NCBI GenBank assembly: GCA_963762425.1
Contig: CAVXKY010000001.1
Coordinates: forward strand, 1-64,000
DNA length: 64,000 nt
DNA from: REEB95 sp963762425
GTDB lineage: Bacteria > Pseudomonadota > Alphaproteobacteria > ATCC43930 > CGMCC-115725
Direction of reading: 5' to 3'
Shown: piece after piece, positions 59,710 to 64,000 of the stretch
Position numbering within the stretch: position 1 is the stretch's first letter
Layout: each line of letters starts with the position of its first letter
The notes under the pieces: generated by a model
The model's input: only the letters and a program-made list of their open reading frames with translations
Told to the model about the DNA's origin: nothing
Databases searched by the model: none
Program-made: the position numbers and the translations under genes

Positions 59710-60737
59710 GCGCCCAGTTTCGCCCCGGCGAGCGCCGTCGCGCAACCCGGAAATCCCTCGGGGCAGCGGCGGTTTCCCTCGCCCGGCTTGGGCGCCGCGC
59801 GCACCTGCGCCGCGAGCTCGGCGATGAATTCCGGCGAAACGCCCGCCGTGGGGGCGCGCAGATAGAACGGCACCCCGGCGCGCCGCGCGCGTGCGCGATA
59901 GTCGATGTCGAGCTCGACCAGGGTTTCGGAATGCTCGGAGACGAAGGCGATCGGCGCCACCACCAATCCCAAGCCCTCGGCTCCGGCGCGGGCGATTTCC
60001 GACTCGGTCGATGGGCCGAGCCATTCGAGCGGTCCGACCCGGCTTTGGTAGCAGACGCGGGCTTCGATGTCGGGACGCCGTAACGCCGCGCGTATCGCGG
60101 CCGCAGTGGCCTCGACCTGCCATTGATAGGGATCACCGCGCTCGACGATGCGCTTGGGCAATCCGTGCGCTGACAACAACACGCGCAGCTTACGCCCGAA
60201 CGGCGCGCGCGCGATTTCGGCGGAGATGAGCCGCGCCAGGCAAGCAATGAATCCCGGAGCTTGGGGATAGCAGCAGACCTGGCGCACCGGCGCCGTCAGC
60301 CCGACTTTGGAAGCGGCTTGCCGCCAATCCGCCAGCGATGAGCCGGTGGAGGTGCCCGAATATTGCGGATAAAGCGGCAACAGCACGACCAGCGACGGAT
60401 TCCAGGCCTTTACCGCGGCCGCCGCCACCATGGCGCGCGGATGCCAGTGGCGCATGGCGACGAATACGCGGAAGCCAGCGCCCAAGGCCGCGCGCAGCGC
60501 CGCGGCCTGGGCCTCGGTATTGGCCTTCAAGGGCGAGGCATTGCCGATATGGGCGTAGATCTGCTGCGTTACCGGCGCGCGGCGATGCGCGATCCATTTC
60601 GCCGCCGCATAACGCAGCGGCTGGGGCAGGTTGAGAATGGCCCGGTCGTGGAACAGATTGAACAGGAAAGGCTCGATCGCGGCCGAGGAATCCGGCGCGC
60701 CCAGATTGAACAGCACCACCGCGGTCCGTGTATTCAT
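59706..60737 (-). CDS. hemH: Ferrochelatase
   Basis: A 343-residue enzyme that inserts iron into protoporphyrin IX, the last step of haem synthesis. Key parts: VVLFNLGAPDSSAAIEPFLF with NLFHD at the N-terminus, AMRHWHPRA, LLPLYPQYSGTSTGSS, the catalytic His in LLSAHGLPKRIVERGD, and IAFVSEHSETLVELDID. The C-terminus has CPEGFPGC, as in other alphaproteobacterial enzymes. It overlaps hemE (4 bases) and hemJ (4 bases), forming one operon. Confidence 0.95.
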   Translation of the reverse strand: MNTRTAVVLFNLGAPDSSAAIEPFLFNLFHDRAILNLPQPLRYAAAKWIAHRRAPVTQQIYAHIGNASPLKANTEAQAAALRAALGAGFRVFVAMRHWHPRAMVAAAAVKAWNPSLVVLLPLYPQYSGTSTGSSLADWRQAASKVGLTAPVRQVCCYPQAPGFIACLARLISAEIARAPFGRKLRVLLSAHGLPKRIVERGDPYQWQVEATAAAIRAALRRPDIEARVCYQSRVGPLEWLGPSTESEIARAGAEGLGLVVAPIAFVSEHSETLVELDIDYRARARRAGVPFYLRAPTAGVSPEFIAELAAQVRAAPKPGEGNRRCPEGFPGCATALAGAKLGA

Positions 60738-61771
60738 GGCCCCCCGCGCAGCAGTTCCCCGAGCCGGGTCACATTCTCGACCGGGGTTTCCTGCAGAATG
60801 CCATGGCCGAGGTTGAAGACGAAGGGCCCCGATCCCAGGGCTTGGAGGATGTTCCGCACCGCCTTTTCCATGCCCTTGCCGCCCGCGACCAGAAGGGCGG
60901 GGTCGAGATTGCCCTGCACCGGGCCGTGATTTTGCAACGCGCGCGCCCGGTCTAGGTTCACGCCCCAGTCGAGGCTCACCGCGTTCACGCCGGTTTCGGT
61001 GAAATAATCGCTTACCATGGCGCCGGCGTTGCGTGGAAAACCGATGATCGGCACGCGCGGAAAACGGCGTTTGAGATTCCCGACAATGCGTTTGGTCGGA
61101 CCGATCACCCAGCGGCGGAATTCCTCGCCAGCAAGCAACCCTGCCCAGCTGTCGAAGATTTGCACCGTCTCGGCCCCGGCCTCGATCTGCGCCGCGAGAT
61201 GCGCTGTCACCGCGGCGGCAAGGATGGATGTGACGCGGTCAAGGCCGGCGGCGTCGGTCTTGCACCAGGATCTGGCCGCGGCGAAATCACCGCCGTGGCC
61301 GGCAATCACGTAACAAGCGAGCGTCCAAGGCCCGCCGGCGAAACCGATCAACGCGGTTCTGTCGGAGAGTTGCGCCTTGACGAGACGCAGCGCCGCATAG
61401 ACCGGCTCGAGCTGGGCTTGATCGAAAGACTCCCCGAGCTCGCTCGCCTTGCCCAGCGGTTCGAGCGATGGGCCATCGCCGTCGCGGAAACTCACCTTGC
61501 GGCCCAGAGCCGCAGGCACCACCAGTATGTCGGAGAACAGAATCGCGGCGTCCATGCCGAAGCGCCGCACCGGCTGAAGCGTCGCTTCGGCTGCCAACTC
61601 GGGCGTGTAGCAAAGATCGAGAAAGCTTCCGGCTTTTTTCCGCAACTCCCGGTATTCCGACAGATAACGCCCGGCCTGGCGCATCAGCCACCAAGGCGGC
61701 GGAGAAACGCTTTCGCCACCCAAGGCGCGGAGTAAAGGCTTCCCTTGATCTTTGTTCTCTAGGTTTTTCAT
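60734..61771 (-). CDS. hemE: Uroporphyrinogen decarboxylase
   Basis: A 345-residue enzyme converting uroporphyrinogen III to coproporphyrinogen III. The signature PPWWLMRQAGRYLSEYRELR is at about residues 25-45; AILFSDILVVPAALGRKVSF, FAGGPWTLACYVIAGHGGDF, FDSWAGLLAGEEFRRWV and LDWGVNLDRARAL follow. ATG 61771 is the start. The gene heads the hemE-hemH-hemJ operon and flanks the predicted replication origin, as in Caulobacter. Confidence 0.96.
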   Translation of the reverse strand: MKNLENKDQGKPLLRALGGESVSPPPWWLMRQAGRYLSEYRELRKKAGSFLDLCYTPELAAEATLQPVRRFGMDAAILFSDILVVPAALGRKVSFRDGDGPSLEPLGKASELGESFDQAQLEPVYAALRLVKAQLSDRTALIGFAGGPWTLACYVIAGHGGDFAAARSWCKTDAAGLDRVTSILAAAVTAHLAAQIEAGAETVQIFDSWAGLLAGEEFRRWVIGPTKRIVGNLKRRFPRVPIIGFPRNAGAMVSDYFTETGVNAVSLDWGVNLDRARALQNHGPVQGNLDPALLVAGGKGMEKAVRNILQALGSGPFVFNLGHGILQETPVENVTRLGELLRGGP

Positions 61772-62181
61772 TCACTGCTCTTACCTCTTCCTTATAAGAA
61801 TCTAAAGGTTGAGGTAGTAGTTGGTGGGTGGAGGCACGGGGATTAATCGGCCAAGCCGGGTTATCCCGGAGGGAGACGGGCGTCCTCGCGGGCCGCCGGG
61901 TAAACCGTGTATAAGATTCGCATAACACCCGCCACGCCTTGAGAAACCAGCGCAATGACCATGATAAGCCACGCCGCCGATAACGGGGATTGGGAGCAAG
62001 AAAGCGGCGTCAGACCCATTCATCCCCGCTTTGCGGCCCGGCCGGCGAAGTTATACCGGGCTTACGAAGCTGTGCGCGGAATTTGCCGCAGCGGTGACGA
62101 AACCCACCCGGACGGTTTCGGGTCTTTTTATACCGGTCTTGAAGGTCTCTGTCCCCAGCCCCCCGCAGGAACCGTCTTTCC
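61772..62181. other. oriC: Candidate chromosomal origin (hemE-ppsR intergenic region)
   Basis: In Caulobacter and Rickettsia the origin lies between hemE and the DUF299 gene (ppsR, RP001), and all neighbours here keep that order. The 410-base gap has no gene. It holds a near-DnaA box TTATACACG (minus strand, 61915-61907), and three TTATNCCGG elements: TTATCCCGG (61861-61869) and TTATACCGG (62051-62059, 62128-62136). It lacks a clear AT-rich unwinding stretch and perfect DnaA boxes, so the call rests mainly on synteny. Confidence 0.45.
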
Positions 62182-63000
62182 ATGAGCCGCTTCCATCTCC
62201 ATCTGGTTTCGGATGCCACCGGCGACACCGTCCATTCGGTGGCGCGCGCCTGCCTGGTGCAATTCGAGAACACCGAAGCCGTCGAGCATATCTGGTCGAT
62301 GGTGCGCACCAAGGCGCAGATCGAGCGGGTGGTGGCTGGCGTCGCCGCCAATCCCGGCGTGGTGCTCTACACCCTGGTGGACGACACGTTGCGCAGCCCC
62401 CTGGTCGAGGGCTGCCGCAAGCTGCAAGTGCCGGCCATCCCGGTGCTCGAGCCGGTGATCGCCGCGTTGGGATCCTTTCTCGGCAGCGAAAGCCGCGGCT
62501 TGCCGGGCCAGCAGCACATGCTCGACGGCGAATATTTCCAACGCATCGACGCCATGACCTACGCGATGGCGCATGACGACGGCCAGGCGGCCAGGGGCTG
62601 GAACGACGCCGATGTCATCTTGGTCGGCGTCTCGCGCACCTCCAAGACGCCGACCTGCATCTATCTCGCCAATCGCGGCATCAAGGCGGCGAACGTGCCC
62701 ATTGTCCCCAATGCCGTTCTTCCGCCCGAGCTGTTCGCGGCCACCCGTCCGCTGATTGTGGGATTGACCAACGATCCCGAAAGATTGATCCAGGTGCGGC
62801 GCAACCGCCTGACGCAGCTGAAGCACGAGGATCGCAGCGACTACACCGACATCGAGGCGGTGCGCGCCGAGGTCGCGTCCGCGAGACGCCTGTTCACCGA
62901 CAAGCAGTGGCCGGTGATCGACGTTACCCGCCGCTCGATCGAGGAAACCGCCGCCGCCATCCTCAAGCTGCTGGCACGCCAGCGCGGCGAGGATGCGTGA
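62182..63000 (+). CDS. ppsR: Pyruvate,phosphate dikinase regulatory protein (DUF299)
   Basis: A 272-residue bifunctional ADP-dependent kinase/pyrophosphorylase that switches PPDK or PEP synthase off and on by Thr phosphorylation. The P-loop-like motif VSRTSKTPTCIYLANRGIKA (G-x-SR-x-SKTP) is at about 150-170; HLVSDATGDTVHSVARACL at the N-terminus and TNDPERLIQVRRNRL later are family marks. ATG 62182 is the start. The stop overlaps maf by 4 bases (GTGA), and maf overlaps aroE likewise, so ppsR-maf-aroE are coupled. Confidence 0.95.
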   Translation: MSRFHLHLVSDATGDTVHSVARACLVQFENTEAVEHIWSMVRTKAQIERVVAGVAANPGVVLYTLVDDTLRSPLVEGCRKLQVPAIPVLEPVIAALGSFLGSESRGLPGQQHMLDGEYFQRIDAMTYAMAHDDGQAARGWNDADVILVGVSRTSKTPTCIYLANRGIKAANVPIVPNAVLPPELFAATRPLIVGLTNDPERLIQVRRNRLTQLKHEDRSDYTDIEAVRAEVASARRLFTDKQWPVIDVTRRSIEETAAAILKLLARQRGEDA

Positions 63001-63617
63001 ACGCGGACCCTTCCCGAAACCCGGCCAAGCTCGTCCTGGCCTCGGCCAGCGCGTCGCGCGCCCGAATTCTGAAAGCAGCGGGGTTGGCGTTCGAAACCTA
63101 TCCGGTGAGTTTCGACGAGACGGCGGTCAAGGATGTGTTTCTGCGCGAAGGCCGTTCGGCGGCCGATTGCGCGTTGGCACTGGCCGAGACCAAGGCGCGG
63201 CGCGCCTCGACGCGCCATCCGGACGCACTCGTGATCGGCGCCGACCAGATGCTGGTCTGTGACGGGCAATGGTTCGACAAGCCCAAGGACGGGCCTACGG
63301 CGCGCGCCCAGCTGTTGGCGTTACGCGGCAAACGGCACGAATTGCCGACGGCGGCGGCGGTGCTGCGCGGCGGCGAGGTGCTGTGGCGCGCGGTCGAAAC
63401 CCCGGCCCTGACCATGCGCGATTTCAGCGACGCGTTTCTCTACCTCTATCTCGCGGCGATGGGGGACAAGGCGTTGGAGAGTGTCGGCGCTTATCAACTT
63501 GAAGGAATGGGCGCGCAGCTTTTTGCCCGGGTCGAGGGCGACCATTTCGCCATCCAGGGCATGCCGCTGCTGCCGCTGCTGGATTTCCTGCGCGGCCAGG
63601 GCGCGCTGACGCCGTGA
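62997..63617 (+). CDS. maf: Maf/YceF nucleotide pyrophosphatase
   Basis: A 206-residue house-cleaning pyrophosphatase acting on non-canonical nucleotides. Motifs are LVLASASASRARILKAAGLA (S-x-S-x-R), VSFDET, LAETKARRA and VIGADQMLVCDGQWFDKPKD (GAD-(T/Q)). The start GTG 62997 overlaps the ppsR stop. This gene follows ppsR at the origin in Caulobacter too. Confidence 0.93.
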   Translation: MNADPSRNPAKLVLASASASRARILKAAGLAFETYPVSFDETAVKDVFLREGRSAADCALALAETKARRASTRHPDALVIGADQMLVCDGQWFDKPKDGPTARAQLLALRGKRHELPTAAAVLRGGEVLWRAVETPALTMRDFSDAFLYLYLAAMGDKALESVGAYQLEGMGAQLFARVEGDHFAIQGMPLLPLLDFLRGQGALTP

Positions 63618-64000
63618 CCAAAGCGGGCGTCATGGGCTGGCCGGTGGCGCATTCGCTGTCGCCGGCGCTGCACGGTTTCTGGCTCAAACAACACGGCATC
63701 GACGGCAGCTACGAAAACTCTGGCGGTGCCGCCCGACCGGCTGGCGGGCGCCTTGCGCGCCCTGGCGTCCAAGGGCTTCGCCGGCTGCAATCTGACCATC
63801 CCGCACAAGGAAACGGCGCTGCCGCTGATGGAGCTGCTTGATCCCGCTGCGCGGCGCATCGGCGCCGTCAATACCGTGGTGGTCGGGCCGGACGGCGCTT
63901 TGTCCGGCTACAACACCGACGGTTACGGCTTCATCGAAAATCTGCGCGCCCAAATCCCGAACTGGAAACCGCAAGCGGGCCCGGCCACGGTGCTGGGCGC
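63614..64000 (+). CDS. aroE: Shikimate dehydrogenase, 5' part (frameshifted, runs off the window)
   Basis: AroE reduces 3-dehydroshikimate with NADPH in aromatic amino-acid synthesis. The start GTG 63614 overlaps the maf stop (GTGA). VMGWPVAHSLSPALHGFWLK carries the conserved SLSP substrate loop. The frame breaks after HGIDGSYE near 63716-63722, and the rest, VPPDRLAGALRALASKGFAG then CNLTIPHKETALPLM (catalytic Lys in PHK), VNTVVV and GYNTDGYGF, continues in another frame to the window end. One extra base fits. Confidence 0.9.

Overview
The window is GC-rich DNA from an alphaproteobacterium. The right half (about 37.9 to 64 kb) carries the gene order that surrounds the chromosomal origin in Caulobacter and its relatives: leuS-lptE-holA, parB-parA-rsmG-mnmG, mnmE, rho, hemJ-hemH-hemE, then ppsR-maf-aroE. 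CtrA-type sites (TTAACCAT half-sites and one TTAA-N7-TTAA), DUF2244, DUF3576 and PAS_5 proteins fit the same class. The genus cannot be named from sequence alone.

Layout. 1-7.5 kb is core: the start of an ammonium transporter, a PP2C-phosphatase/kinase fusion, trpS, murJ, dapB, nth and a DUF2244 gene. 7.6-16.8 kb is accessory: orphan XRE/HigA antitoxins, two copies of a diverged 160-bp repeat, relics of an XRE gene, a double-HTH protein, an M15-like protein, an intact TacAT toxin-antitoxin pair, a degenerate IS3 element, and a broken HAD-UbiA gene followed by a DprE1-like oxidase. 16.8-27.3 kb holds an IS30 element inserted in a palindromic repeat, at least six copies of that repeat, small secreted proteins (one with a knottin-like cysteine pattern) and a 1283-residue autotransporter. 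27.3-37.7 kb holds a DprE2-like reductase, a PAP2 phosphatase, a LapG-type protease behind a cyclic-di-GMP riboswitch, a roughly 1970-residue PEP-CTERM surface protein and an L,D-transpeptidase-type gene behind clustered CtrA half-sites. 37.9-64 kb is the origin-proximal core, with two perfect parS sites and one near match around parAB/rsmG/mnmG and a candidate oriC between hemE and ppsR.

How the parts may work together. The most interesting candidate system is the surface block 29.4-36.7 kb: a giant PEP-CTERM protein, a terminator, a cyclic-di-GMP-I aptamer and a BTLCP/LapG-like periplasmic protease. It suggests second-messenger control of protease synthesis by riboswitch, where LapD controls LapG activity in Pseudomonas. 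A second theme is a decaprenyl-phospho-arabinose pathway (UbiA, DprE1, DprE2, PAP2) split by about 10.6 kb of accessory DNA and with a disrupted UbiA gene.

Caution: at least eight frameshifts (mnmG, yggS, qor-like, aroE, SDR, ubiA, two in the PEP-CTERM gene), plus several in IS3 orfB, all look like single-base insertions. Several lie in conserved genes, which suggests residual insertion-type sequencing error rather than gene decay.
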